Assembly (NCBI RefSeq): GCF_041928815.1 | Contig: NZ_JBHFEI010000003.1 | Span: 124,001-188,000, forward strand | Source of the DNA: JBHFEI01 sp041928815 | GTDB lineage: Bacteria; Pseudomonadota; Alphaproteobacteria; Rhizobiales; Rhizobiaceae | DNA: 64,000 bases | Reading direction: 5' to 3' | Part shown: piece by piece, positions 27,403 to 35,940 of the stretch | Layout of the letters: each line of letters begins with the position of its first letter | How positions within the stretch are numbered: position 1 is the stretch's first letter | Notes under the pieces: generated by a model | What the model was told of the DNA's origin: nothing | Database searches by the model: none | Seen by the model: only the letters and a program-made list of their open reading frames with translations | Program-made: the position numbers and the translations under genes

Positions 27403-28878
27403 TCAGGCCACCCCCTCGAAGCGGCGAACCTGCACCTCATCGCCCCCTGTCTCGAGGAAGAAGCGCAGCAGCAGGTTCTTCGCCGTCAGCAGCCGGTACT
27501 CGGCCGTCGCGCGCCAGTCGGAGAGCGGCTGGTAGTCCTGTTCGAAGGCGCCCTGCGCCGCCGTGACCGTGTCCTCGCTCCAGACCTTGCCGAGGAGCGC
27601 GGCCTCGACGGTCGCGGCCCGCTTCGGCGTGGCGGCCATGCCGCCGAAGGCGATGCGGGCGTCGGTCACCGTGCCGTCGCCGTTAAGCGCGATGCGGAAA
27701 GCGCCGCAGAGCGCGGAAATGTCCTCGTCGCGCCGCTTGGAGATCTTGTAGACGGCGAAATGCGTACCCTCCGGCAGACTCGGCACGAAGACGCTTTCGA
27801 CGAATTCGCCGGCGGCGCGGTCCTGCCGGCCATAGGCGATGAAGAAATCCTCCAGCGGCAGGCTGCGCGTGCCCGAGGCCGAGCGCAGCGTCAGCGTCGC
27901 GCCGAGCGCGATCAGTGGCGGCGGCGTGTCGCCGATCGGCGAGCCGTTGGCGATGTTGCCGCCGATCGTGCCCATGTTGCGCACCTGCTCTCCACCGATC
28001 CGGTCGATCAGGGGGGCGAGCGCCGGCACCGCCGCGGACAGAGCGGGGAAGGCGGCGGAATAGCTGACGCCGGCGCCGATCGTGATGCCGGTGGCATCCT
28101 CCCGGATCGCCTGCAACTCCTGAAGGCCGCCGATGAAGACGACCGGGTCGATCGCGCGCATCTGCTTCGTCACCCAGAGGCCGACATCGGTCGATCCGGC
28201 GACAATGGTCGACTGCGGATGCTGCGCCAGAACCTCGGCGAGGCCGGCGACCGTGCCCGGGACGATCAGCGTCCGTCCCGCCTCGCCGACGACGATCGTC
28301 CCTGCGTTGGCGAGTTCCGAAAGCGCCGCGCGGATCTCGGTCCGCGTCTTCAGGATCGGATCGAAGAGGGCGTCGGGACGCAGGCGCGCCACGGCTTCCG
28401 CCGCTTTGACGATCGGCTCGTAGCCGGTGCAGCGACAGAGATTGCCCTGCAGCGCCTTCTCGATGTCAGTGCGCGTCGGCGCATCCTTCGACAGCCACAG
28501 GCCGTAGAGCGACATGACGATGCCGGGCGTGCAGAAGCCGCATTGCGAGCCGTGCCAGTCGACCATCGCCTGCTGCACCGGATGCAGTGTTCCGTCCGTC
28601 GCCGCGAGATGCTCGACCGTCACCACATGGGTGGCGTTGAGCGAGCCGACGAAGCGGATGCAGGCATTGACGCTTTCATAGACGAGATCGTCTCCGGCAA
28701 GCCGCCCGACGAGAACGGTGCAGGCGCCGCAGTCGCCCTCGGCGCAGCCTTCCTTCGAGCCGGTCAGCCGCCGCGTCAGCCTCAGATAGTCGAGCAGCGT
28801 CGCCGTCGGTGCGATCGTCTCGATCGCGACCGGCCGGTCGTTGAGGATGAAGCGGATGCGGGACGTCGTCTCGCTCAT
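27403..28878 (-). CDS. xdhA: Xanthine dehydrogenase, FeS and FAD small subunit
   Basis: A 491-residue subunit with two [2Fe-2S] clusters and an FAD domain, carrying electrons from the molybdenum centre to NAD. The plant-ferredoxin-type cysteines are C45, C50, C53 and C73; the second cluster uses C113, C116, C148 and C150. The FAD loop is GGNIANGSPIGDTPP. The start is ATG at 28878, which begins the conserved SRIRFILNDRPV strand. It follows bdhA by 46 bases. Confidence 0.94.
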   Translation of the reverse strand: MSETTSRIRFILNDRPVAIETIAPTATLLDYLRLTRRLTGSKEGCAEGDCGACTVLVGRLAGDDLVYESVNACIRFVGSLNATHVVTVEHLAATDGTLHPVQQAMVDWHGSQCGFCTPGIVMSLYGLWLSKDAPTRTDIEKALQGNLCRCTGYEPIVKAAEAVARLRPDALFDPILKTRTEIRAALSELANAGTIVVGEAGRTLIVPGTVAGLAEVLAQHPQSTIVAGSTDVGLWVTKQMRAIDPVVFIGGLQELQAIREDATGITIGAGVSYSAAFPALSAAVPALAPLIDRIGGEQVRNMGTIGGNIANGSPIGDTPPPLIALGATLTLRSASGTRSLPLEDFFIAYGRQDRAAGEFVESVFVPSLPEGTHFAVYKISKRRDEDISALCGAFRIALNGDGTVTDARIAFGGMAATPKRAATVEAALLGKVWSEDTVTAAQGAFEQDYQPLSDWRATAEYRLLTAKNLLLRFFLETGGDEVQVRRFEGVA

Positions 28879-28924
28879 GCGGTTCCTGCCATCACGTCGG
28901 TTCTCCTGCCCGCCATGTCCGGGC

Positions 28925-29698
28925 CTATTGCGCCGTCCAGCCGCCGTCGATCGACACATGCGTGCCGGTGATCTGCGCCGCAGCGTCGCTCGCGAGGAAG
29001 ACGGCAAGGGCCGCGACCTGCTCGACGGTGACGAAGTCCTTGGTCGGCTGCGCCTTCAGCAGCACGTCGCTCACCACCTGTTCCTCGGTGATGCCGCGCG
29101 TCTTCGCCTGGTCCGGGATCTGCCGCTCGACCAGCGGCGTCAGCACATAGCCCGGGCAGATCGCATTGACCGTGACGCCGGCCTCCGCCACTTCGAGCGC
29201 GACCGTCTTCGTCAGTCCCATGATGCCGTGCTTGGCCGCGACATAGGCCGACTTGAACGGCGAGGCGACGAGGCCGTGCGCCGAGGCGATGTTGATGATG
29301 CGGCCGTTCTTCTTCGCCTTCATGCCGGGAAGGGCGGCGCGGATCGTATGGAAGGCGCTCGACAGGTTGATCGCGATGATCTGGTCCCACTTCTCGACGG
29401 GGAAATCCTCGATCTTCTCGACATACTGGATGCCGGCATTGTTGACGAGGATGTCGACCGTGCCGAACGTCTCGGCGGCCGACGCCATCATCGCCGCGAT
29501 CTCGTCCGGCTTCGTCATGTCGGCGGGATTGTGGATCACCTTGCCGCCGCCGGCGGCGACGGCCGCGATCGCCGCGTCGATCTCCTCGCGGCTGCCGAAA
29601 CCGTTGAGGACCACATTGGCTCCCGTCGCCGACAGCGCCCTGGCGATGCCGAGGCCGATGCCGCTGGTCGAGCCGGTGATGACGGCGGTTCTTGCCAT
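28925..29698 (-). CDS. bdhA: D-3-hydroxybutyrate dehydrogenase
   Basis: A 257-residue short-chain dehydrogenase that interconverts 3-hydroxybutyrate and acetoacetate with NAD, in the polyhydroxybutyrate breakdown pathway. It has the nucleotide motif TGSTSGIGLGIA, NNAGIQYVEKIEDFP, the catalytic YVAAKHGIMG tyrosine/lysine pair and a C-terminal SIDGGWTAQ. It is the first gene of an operon with xdhA, xdhB and xdhC. In Sinorhizobium meliloti bdhA is likewise reported to precede xdhA and xdhB, so the odd pairing of PHB and purine genes is conserved. Confidence 0.92.
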   Translation of the reverse strand: MARTAVITGSTSGIGLGIARALSATGANVVLNGFGSREEIDAAIAAVAAGGGKVIHNPADMTKPDEIAAMMASAAETFGTVDILVNNAGIQYVEKIEDFPVEKWDQIIAINLSSAFHTIRAALPGMKAKKNGRIINIASAHGLVASPFKSAYVAAKHGIMGLTKTVALEVAEAGVTVNAICPGYVLTPLVERQIPDQAKTRGITEEQVVSDVLLKAQPTKDFVTVEQVAALAVFLASDAAAQITGTHVSIDGGWTAQ

Positions 29699-29844
29699 GG
29701 TGGTCACGTCTCGCCCGTCGCGGGCGTCCTGTTCTGCTGCATCGCAATCCAAACTACGCCCAAATCATCGCGGCTGACAATTGCGTTTTTAAACCGCCAC
29801 GGGCACTCTCGCGTGGAAAAATACGGGCAGGCGGGCGCGATTTG

Positions 29845-29867
29845 TTTTCGTTTGACATTCGTTTTCG
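29845..29867 (+). promoter_or_regulatory. Direct repeats TTCGTTT, candidate repressor operator upstream of glpK
   Basis: TTCGTTT occurs at 29847-29853 and again at 29858-29864, eleven bases apart, inside the T-rich stretch TTTTCGTTTGACATTCGTT. A further TTTTCG follows at 29862 and at 29881. Repeats one helical turn apart before a glycerol kinase gene suggest binding of a DeoR/GlpR-type regulator, but no regulator gene is present here to support it. Confidence 0.35.
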
Positions 29868-29932
29868 TCTTCTGTTGAAGTTTTCGAAAGCGTACCGCCC
29901 CGGGAGAGGGCGGTCGGCACGGGAGGGGTGGC

Positions 29933-31426
29933 ATGGGCGGCTATGTGCTGGCGATCGACCAGGGAACCACGTCGACGCGGGCGATCGTCTTTGATCGCGA
30001 CCAGAAGGTGGTTGGGAGCGGCCAGCGCGAATTCGCGCAGCATTTCCCGCAATCCGGCTGGGTGGAGCACGATCCGGAGGAGATCTGGGACACCGTCGTC
30101 GCGACGGTGAAGGCCGCGCTCGAAAAGGCCGGTATCGGTGCTTCCGACGTCGCCGCGATCGGCATCACCAACCAGCGCGAGACGGTGGTCGTCTGGGAGC
30201 GGGAGACCGGCCGGCCGATCCACAACGCCATCGTCTGGCAGGACCGCCGCACCGCCGCCTATTGCGACAAGCTGAAGAAGCAGGGGCTCGAAAAGACCTT
30301 CGCCCGCCGCACCGGCCTGCTGCTCGACCCCTATTTTTCCGGCACCAAGCTTTCCTGGATGCTGGCGAACGTCAAGGGCGCGCGCGCCCGCGCCGCCAAG
30401 GGCGAGCTCTGCTTCGGCACGATCGACACGTTCCTGATCTGGCGGCTGACGGGCGGCGCCTCCTTCGCCACCGACGCGACCAACGCCTCGCGCACGCTGA
30501 TGTTCAACATCGAGACCCAGGAATGGGACGAGGAACTGCTGGAGATCCTGAGGGTCCCGGCCGCGATGCTGCCGGAGGTGAAGGACTGCGCCGCCGATTT
30601 CGGGGTGACCGCAGCCGACCTTTTCGGTGCGCAGATCCCGATCCTCGGCGTGGCCGGCGACCAGCATGCCGCGACGATCGGCCAGGCCTGCTTCGAGCCC
30701 GGCATGATGAAATCCACCTACGGCACCGGCTGCTTCGCCGTGCTCAACACCGGCGCCGACCTCGTGCGCTCGCGCAACCGGCTTCTGACCACCATCGCCT
30801 ACCGCCTCGACGGCGAGGTGACCTATGCACTCGAAGGATCGATCTTCATCGCCGGCGCCGCCGTGCAATGGCTGCGCGACGGGTTGAAGGTGATCCGGTC
30901 GGCGCCCGAGGCGGGGCAACTCGCCGAACAGGCGGATCCGGCGCAGGAGGTCTATCTCGTGCCGGCCTTCACCGGCCTCGGCGCGCCGCACTGGGATCCG
31001 GAAGCGCGCGCGGCGATCTTCGGCATGACGCGCAACACCGGGCCGGCCGAGTTCGCCCGCGCGGCGCTGGAGGCGGTCTGCTACCAGACGCGCGACCTGC
31101 TCGACGCCATGCACAAGGACTGGAAGGCGGACGGCAAGGATACGGTGCTCCGGGTCGACGGGGGCATGGTCGCCTCCGACTATACGATGCAGCGCCTTGC
31201 CGACGTGCTCGACGCGCCGGTCGACCGGCCGGTGATCCTGGAGACGACCGCGCTCGGCGTCGCCTGGCTCGCCGGCAGCCGCGCCGGCCTCTGGCCCGAC
31301 CGGCAGGGCTTTGCCGCGACCTGGGCGCGCGACCGGCGTTTTTCGCCGCAGATGGAGGCGAAGACGCGACAGGCGAAGCTGAAGGGCTGGAAGAATGCCG
31401 TGCGGCGGACGCTGAGCGAAACCTGA
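29933..31426 (+). CDS. glpK: Glycerol kinase
   Basis: A 497-residue FGGY-family kinase that phosphorylates glycerol to sn-glycerol 3-phosphate. The N-terminal phosphate motif is IDQGTTSTRAIVF. The glycerol-site segments TNQRETVVVWERETG, NAIVWQDRRTA and TYGTGCFAVLNTG, and the C-terminal LRVDGGMVASDYTMQ, are intact. ATG at 29933 follows GGGAGGGG. No glycerol transporter or glpD lies beside it. It is transcribed away from bdhA. Confidence 0.95.
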   Translation: MGGYVLAIDQGTTSTRAIVFDRDQKVVGSGQREFAQHFPQSGWVEHDPEEIWDTVVATVKAALEKAGIGASDVAAIGITNQRETVVVWERETGRPIHNAIVWQDRRTAAYCDKLKKQGLEKTFARRTGLLLDPYFSGTKLSWMLANVKGARARAAKGELCFGTIDTFLIWRLTGGASFATDATNASRTLMFNIETQEWDEELLEILRVPAAMLPEVKDCAADFGVTAADLFGAQIPILGVAGDQHAATIGQACFEPGMMKSTYGTGCFAVLNTGADLVRSRNRLLTTIAYRLDGEVTYALEGSIFIAGAAVQWLRDGLKVIRSAPEAGQLAEQADPAQEVYLVPAFTGLGAPHWDPEARAAIFGMTRNTGPAEFARAALEAVCYQTRDLLDAMHKDWKADGKDTVLRVDGGMVASDYTMQRLADVLDAPVDRPVILETTALGVAWLAGSRAGLWPDRQGFAATWARDRRFSPQMEAKTRQAKLKGWKNAVRRTLSET

Positions 31427-31551
31427 GCGCCGCGCCGAGGCCGGATTGATCGCCCCGGCGAACGCTGTGTCGCCGCGGCGGCCTGTGGCAATTGCGGCGG
31501 ATGCGGCCTATCTCAGGGGAACAATCCACCCGCAACGGAATTGCCGCCACC

Positions 31552-32613
31552 ATGGAACTCGGACTCTACACCTTCGCCGACGTCGATCCGCAGGCACCGC
31601 TCGGCCGCGGCCGCGAGGGCGCGACCCGCGTCGCCGAGCTTCTCGAGGAAATCGCGCTTGCCGACGAGGTCGGCCTCGACGTCTACGGCCTCGGCGAGCA
31701 TCATCGGCCGGACTACGTCGCCTCCGCCCCTTCCGTGTTGCTGGCGGCGTCCGCCGCACGCACCAGATCCATCCGCCTGTCCAGCGCCGTCACGGTGCTT
31801 TCCTCGGACGATCCGGTCCGCGTCTTCCAGCAGTTCGCCACGCTCGACCTGATTTCGAACGGGCGCGCCGAGATCATGGCCGGGCGCGGTTCCTTCATCG
31901 AATCCTTCCCGCTGTTCGGGCAGAGCCTCGATGATTACGATGCGCTGTTTTCCGAAAAGCTCGAGCTGTTGCTGAAGATCCGCGACAGCGAGATCGTCGA
32001 CTGGGACGGCGGCCTCAGGCCGGCGATCCATGGACGCGGCGTCTATCCGCGCCCGCTGCAGGACGAACTGCCGGTTTGGATCGCCGTCGGCGGGACGCCG
32101 CAATCGGTGGCGCGCGCCGGCGCGCTCGGCCTGCCGATGGCGCTCGCCATCATCGGCGGCGAGCCGCGCCGTTTCGCGCCGCTCTTCGACCTCTACCGCG
32201 AGGCCGCCCGCCGTTCCGGCGCTGCTTCCTCCCGGCTGAAGACGAGCATCAACGTACACGGCTTCATTGCCGACACGACGGAGGCGGCCGCCGACCAGTT
32301 CTACGGGCCGCAGGCCGAGGTGATGAACCGCATCGGCCGCGAGCGCGGCTGGGGGCCGACGAGCCGCGCCCAGTTCGACCAGGCCCGCTCCCGCTACGGC
32401 AATCTCTTTGTCGGCGACCCGGAGACGGTCGCGGAAAAGATCGTCGAGAACTGGCGTCTGTTGCGCAACGACCGCTTCCTGCTTCAGATGGCGATCGGCC
32501 CGATGCCCCATGCGGCGATCATGCGCGGGATCGAACTTTACGGCACGAAGGTCGCGCCGCTGGTGCGCGCGGCCATCGCCAGCGACGCCGGCGCGCTGGC
32601 GGTCGAGGCATGA
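31552..32613 (+). CDS. LLM-class flavin-dependent oxidoreductase (luciferase-like)
   Basis: A 353-residue luciferase-like monooxygenase that would use reduced flavin supplied by another protein. The barrel opens with ELGLYTFADVDPQAP; GEHHRPDYVASAPSVLLAA and AEIMAGRGSFIESFPLFGQ are characteristic of the group. ATG at 31552 is chosen because the first barrel strand begins there. The methionine aminopeptidase gene follows after 25 bases and may be co-transcribed. The substrate is unknown. Confidence 0.85.
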   Translation: MELGLYTFADVDPQAPLGRGREGATRVAELLEEIALADEVGLDVYGLGEHHRPDYVASAPSVLLAASAARTRSIRLSSAVTVLSSDDPVRVFQQFATLDLISNGRAEIMAGRGSFIESFPLFGQSLDDYDALFSEKLELLLKIRDSEIVDWDGGLRPAIHGRGVYPRPLQDELPVWIAVGGTPQSVARAGALGLPMALAIIGGEPRRFAPLFDLYREAARRSGAASSRLKTSINVHGFIADTTEAAADQFYGPQAEVMNRIGRERGWGPTSRAQFDQARSRYGNLFVGDPETVAEKIVENWRLLRNDRFLLQMAIGPMPHAAIMRGIELYGTKVAPLVRAAIASDAGALAVEA

Positions 32614-32638
32614 CGGTTGAGACACGAGGGCGCTTGAG

Positions 32639-33388
32639 ATGACGGTCACGCAGGAAGACGAACTCGAAGGCCTGAAGGCGATCGGCGTGATCTGCGCCCG
32701 CGCGCTCGAGGTGATGTCGAAGGCGCTGGAGCCGGGCATGACCACCGGCGAACTCGATGCCATCGGCCGCAAGGTGCTGGATGATGCCGGCGCGCGGTCC
32801 GCGCCGGAAATCGTCTACAGCTTTCCCGGCGCCACCTGCATCAGCGTCAACGAGGAGATCGCCCACGGCATTCCCGGCCCCCGCGTCATCCTTGCCGGCG
32901 ACCTCGTCAATATCGACGTTTCCGCCGAGAAGGACGGTTTCTTCGCCGACACCGGCGCCTCCTTCGCGGTGCCGCCGGTGCCGGCCTCGATCGCGCGGCT
33001 CTGTCGCGACGGTCGACGGGCGCTGTGGACCGGCCTCAAGGAGGTGCGTTCGGACCGTCCGCTCGGCAATATCGGCCGGGCGATCGGCGCCTTCGCCGCC
33101 AAGAACCGCTACAGCCTCGTCACCAATCTCGCCAGCCACGGCGTCGGCCGGGCGCTACACGAGGAACCGACCGAGATTTCCACCTGGGCCGATCCCTCGG
33201 AACGGCGGATGATGCGCGAGGGCATGGTCTTCACCATCGAACCTTTCCTCTCGCTCGGCGCGCAGTTCGCCTCCGGCGGCGACCGGGACGACTGGACGCT
33301 CTTCGGCGAGCCGCAGGCGCCGACGGTCCAGTACGAGCATACGATCGTCGTCACCCGCAACGGCCCGGTGATCCTGACGATGAACTGA
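32639..33388 (+). CDS. map: Type I methionine aminopeptidase
   Basis: A 249-residue pita-bread-fold enzyme that removes the initiator methionine from new proteins. All metal ligands are visible: the two aspartates in VNIDVSAEKDGFFADTGASF, the histidine of SHGVGRALHEEP, and the glutamates of MVFTIEPF and VQYEHTIVV. Rhizobial genomes often carry more than one map gene. This copy is not next to other housekeeping genes, so it may be a secondary copy. Confidence 0.92.
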   Translation: MTVTQEDELEGLKAIGVICARALEVMSKALEPGMTTGELDAIGRKVLDDAGARSAPEIVYSFPGATCISVNEEIAHGIPGPRVILAGDLVNIDVSAEKDGFFADTGASFAVPPVPASIARLCRDGRRALWTGLKEVRSDRPLGNIGRAIGAFAAKNRYSLVTNLASHGVGRALHEEPTEISTWADPSERRMMREGMVFTIEPFLSLGAQFASGGDRDDWTLFGEPQAPTVQYEHTIVVTRNGPVILTMN

Positions 33389-33543
33389 CGGTCGCGGCGG
33401 GCTCGGTTAAATCACGGTAAGGTTGGCTCTGCGTGATTGTTGCCCGCCGGTTTTTGCCCTAGTTTCGCGCGCATGGCAGGCTCCGGCGCGGCATGGACGC
33501 GCCGCCCGGCAGACCTGCATCCCGAAACGAAAGTGCCGCCTCC

Positions 33544-34794
33544 GTGTTCGAATCCTTCTTCCCCAAGCCGAAGCAGTTCTTCATCTCCTTCGTCGTCTGG
33601 AGCCTGGTCGTCGTCCTCAGCTGGTATCTCGGCGGCGAGGGGCTCGGCGCCGTCTTCGGCATGCCGCCGGTGCCCTCCGACCAGCCGCCGGTCGTCGGCA
33701 TCTCGACCTTCTGGTCGCCTGCCTTCCTCTGGTTCTACCTCTATTTTGGCGCGGCCGTCGGCCTCTTCGCCGCCTTCTGGTATGTCTATTCGCCGCATCG
33801 CTGGCAGAACTGGTCGATTCTCGGCTCGGCGCTGATTCTCTTCGTCACCTATTTCCAGGTGCAGGTGAGCGTCGCGATCAACAACTGGTACGGACCCTTC
33901 TGGGACCTGATCCAGGCTGCGGTGTCGAAATCGGCCGTGGTGACGGCCGACCAGTTCTACGGCCAGATCGGCATCTTCCTCGGCATCGCGCTCGTCGCAG
34001 TCGCCGTCGCCGTGATGACGCGCTTCTTCGTCAGCCACTACATCTTCCGCTGGCGCACGGCGATGAACGAATACTACATGTCGCACTGGCCGAAGCTGCG
34101 CCACATCGAGGGCGCCTCGCAGCGCGTGCAGGAAGACACGATGCGCTTCTCCACGACCGTGGAGGGGCTCGGCGTCAGCCTGATCGACAGCGTCATGACG
34201 CTGATCGCCTTCACGCCCGTGCTGATCCGGCTTTCGGCGAATGTCACCGAACTGCCGATCGTCGGCGCGATCCCCTACCCGCTGGTGACTGCTGCCATCC
34301 TCTGGTCGCTGTTCGGCACCGTGTTCCTGGCGCTGGTCGGCATCAAGCTGCCGGGGCTGGAATTCCGCAACCAGCGCGTCGAGGCGGCCTACCGCAAGGA
34401 ACTCGTCTATGGCGAGGACCATGCCGACCGCGCCCAGCCGCCGACGGTCGCGGATCTCTTCGCCGACGTGCGGCGCAACTACTTCCGCCTCTATTTCCAC
34501 TACCTCTATTTCAACGTCGCCCGCATCTTCTATCTGCAGATCAACAACATCTTCGCGCTCCTGATGCTGGCGCCCTCGATCATCGCCGGCAAGATCACGC
34601 TCGGGGCGCTGAACCAGATCTCCGGCGCCTTCGGCCAGGTGACCTCGTCCTTCCAGTATCTCGTCTCCTCCTGGCCGACGATCGTCGAACTTCTGTCGAT
34701 CTACAAGCGCCTTCGCGCCTTCGAGGCGGCGATCGACGACGAGCCGCTGCCGTCCATCGACCAGGAATTCCTGGAGCGTCCGCAGGAGACCTGA
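33544..34794 (+). CDS. bacA: BacA/SbmA family peptide transporter
   Basis: A 416-residue inner-membrane protein with about seven to eight hydrophobic segments and the family motifs FESFFPKPKQFF at the N-terminus, RWRTAMNEYYMSHW, GASQRVQEDTMRFS and the C-terminal QISGAFGQVTSSFQYLVSSW. BacA imports peptides, including proline-rich and nodule cysteine-rich antimicrobial peptides, and in legume symbionts is needed for bacteroid survival. GTG at 33544 gives the family N-terminus; an in-frame ATG at 33493 would add 17 polar residues. Free-living bacteria also keep SbmA, so symbiosis is not implied. Confidence 0.9.
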   Translation: MFESFFPKPKQFFISFVVWSLVVVLSWYLGGEGLGAVFGMPPVPSDQPPVVGISTFWSPAFLWFYLYFGAAVGLFAAFWYVYSPHRWQNWSILGSALILFVTYFQVQVSVAINNWYGPFWDLIQAAVSKSAVVTADQFYGQIGIFLGIALVAVAVAVMTRFFVSHYIFRWRTAMNEYYMSHWPKLRHIEGASQRVQEDTMRFSTTVEGLGVSLIDSVMTLIAFTPVLIRLSANVTELPIVGAIPYPLVTAAILWSLFGTVFLALVGIKLPGLEFRNQRVEAAYRKELVYGEDHADRAQPPTVADLFADVRRNYFRLYFHYLYFNVARIFYLQINNIFALLMLAPSIIAGKITLGALNQISGAFGQVTSSFQYLVSSWPTIVELLSIYKRLRAFEAAIDDEPLPSIDQEFLERPQET

Positions 34795-34855
34795 CGGCGC
34801 TGCTGCGGCGCGTCCGCAGACCGGGCCGGCGTGATGTCGCGCCGGCGGCCGATCG

Positions 34856-35848
34856 TCAGAAGGTGCTGCCCGTCGGCCGCGCAACGTCGGCGAGCCGGTC
34901 CATCGCCTCGCGATAGCTAACGCAGGCGGTCTCCGGCGCGCGGCAGACCTCGGTGAGGAAGCGGTCGAGCGCGCGCCAGTAGGCGCCGCCGTTCATCTCG
35001 ACGAAGTGGAAGCCGAGCTGCAGCGGAATGCGCCCGCCGTCATGCTGGGCGCGATAGGCGGCGCGGAAGGCGTCCAGCGTGCGCGCCTCGAAGGTGTCGC
35101 TGTCCTTGCGGTTTTCCACGCCCATCGAATGGCGGACGAAGAGATTGTAGTCCATGGCGATCACCGGCCGTCCGGTGGGCCCCTCCGGGATCAGCGGCAG
35201 GGCGAAGCGGGTGATGCCCGCGGCCCCGACCGGCGGCACCGGCCCCTTGGAGACGAGGCTTGCGTCATAGGTGAAGCCGAAATCCTTTAGCGCCGGCACG
35301 AGGCCCGGACCGGCGGAGAGGTAGGGTGCGCGGAATCCCTTGATCTCGGTCTCGGCGAAGCGCGCCCAGCCTTCCGGCTCTTCCCCCGCATCGCCGCTTG
35401 CCCGCCATCCCTCGGCGAGCGCCGTGCGGAAGGCGGAGAACTCGTTTCTCCAGTCGGCGCGGCTCCAGTCCTTGCCGTCGAAATGGCCGCAGCCATGGCT
35501 GCCGATGTCGTGCCCGGCGCGATGGGCCTGCCAGATATGGCCGAGGCGGACGCGGATATCGGCATTGTCGGGCGCGAAGCCGACATTGGAGCGGCCGGCC
35601 TTGTGGCCGGGGGCACGATAGGCCGCGCCGGCGCCGTCGCGGGTCATCAGGAAGGTGCAGGAGAGAAAATAGGTGAAACGCGCCCCGGTCCGCTCGGCCA
35701 TCGCCAGGCTCTTTTCCCAGAGCGCATTGTCGTGGGCGCCGTCGAAGGAGACGATGACGAGCTGCGGCGGCAGTCCGGGCTCTGCAGCGGCCTCCGCGAC
35801 AGGCAGGACGGCAAGAACAGGGGCGAGGAAAAAAAGCGTCTTCGGCAT
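34856..35848 (-). CDS. Secreted polysaccharide deacetylase-like protein
   Basis: A 330-residue protein with a Sec signal peptide (MPKTLFFLAPVLAVLPVAEA, cleavage near AAA) and a NodB-like barrel. The second NodB motif is seen as SHGCGHFDG, with the HxxxH metal pair. The first motif, normally TFDDG, reads SFDGAHD, so the metal-binding second aspartate is displaced or missing. Related rhizobial proteins share this pattern, so it is a subfamily with altered chemistry or no deacetylase activity. It lies 92 bases downstream of the RTX gene on the same strand, and both products are exported. Confidence 0.8.
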   Translation of the reverse strand: MPKTLFFLAPVLAVLPVAEAAAEPGLPPQLVIVSFDGAHDNALWEKSLAMAERTGARFTYFLSCTFLMTRDGAGAAYRAPGHKAGRSNVGFAPDNADIRVRLGHIWQAHRAGHDIGSHGCGHFDGKDWSRADWRNEFSAFRTALAEGWRASGDAGEEPEGWARFAETEIKGFRAPYLSAGPGLVPALKDFGFTYDASLVSKGPVPPVGAAGITRFALPLIPEGPTGRPVIAMDYNLFVRHSMGVENRKDSDTFEARTLDAFRAAYRAQHDGGRIPLQLGFHFVEMNGGAYWRALDRFLTEVCRAPETACVSYREAMDRLADVARPTGSTF

Positions 35849-35940
35849 CGGGATCCGGAACCGTTGCGGGCGGACGCCGTGCTCGCCCGCAAATGCGGCG
35901 AAGCTGTGTTGCCCCGCCGCCGTTCCGGTTTCGCCGAACC

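Noticed and set aside
33544..34794. BacA as proof of a legume symbiont
   Set aside because: SbmA/BacA proteins also occur in free-living and pathogenic bacteria, and no nod, nif or fix gene is in the window.
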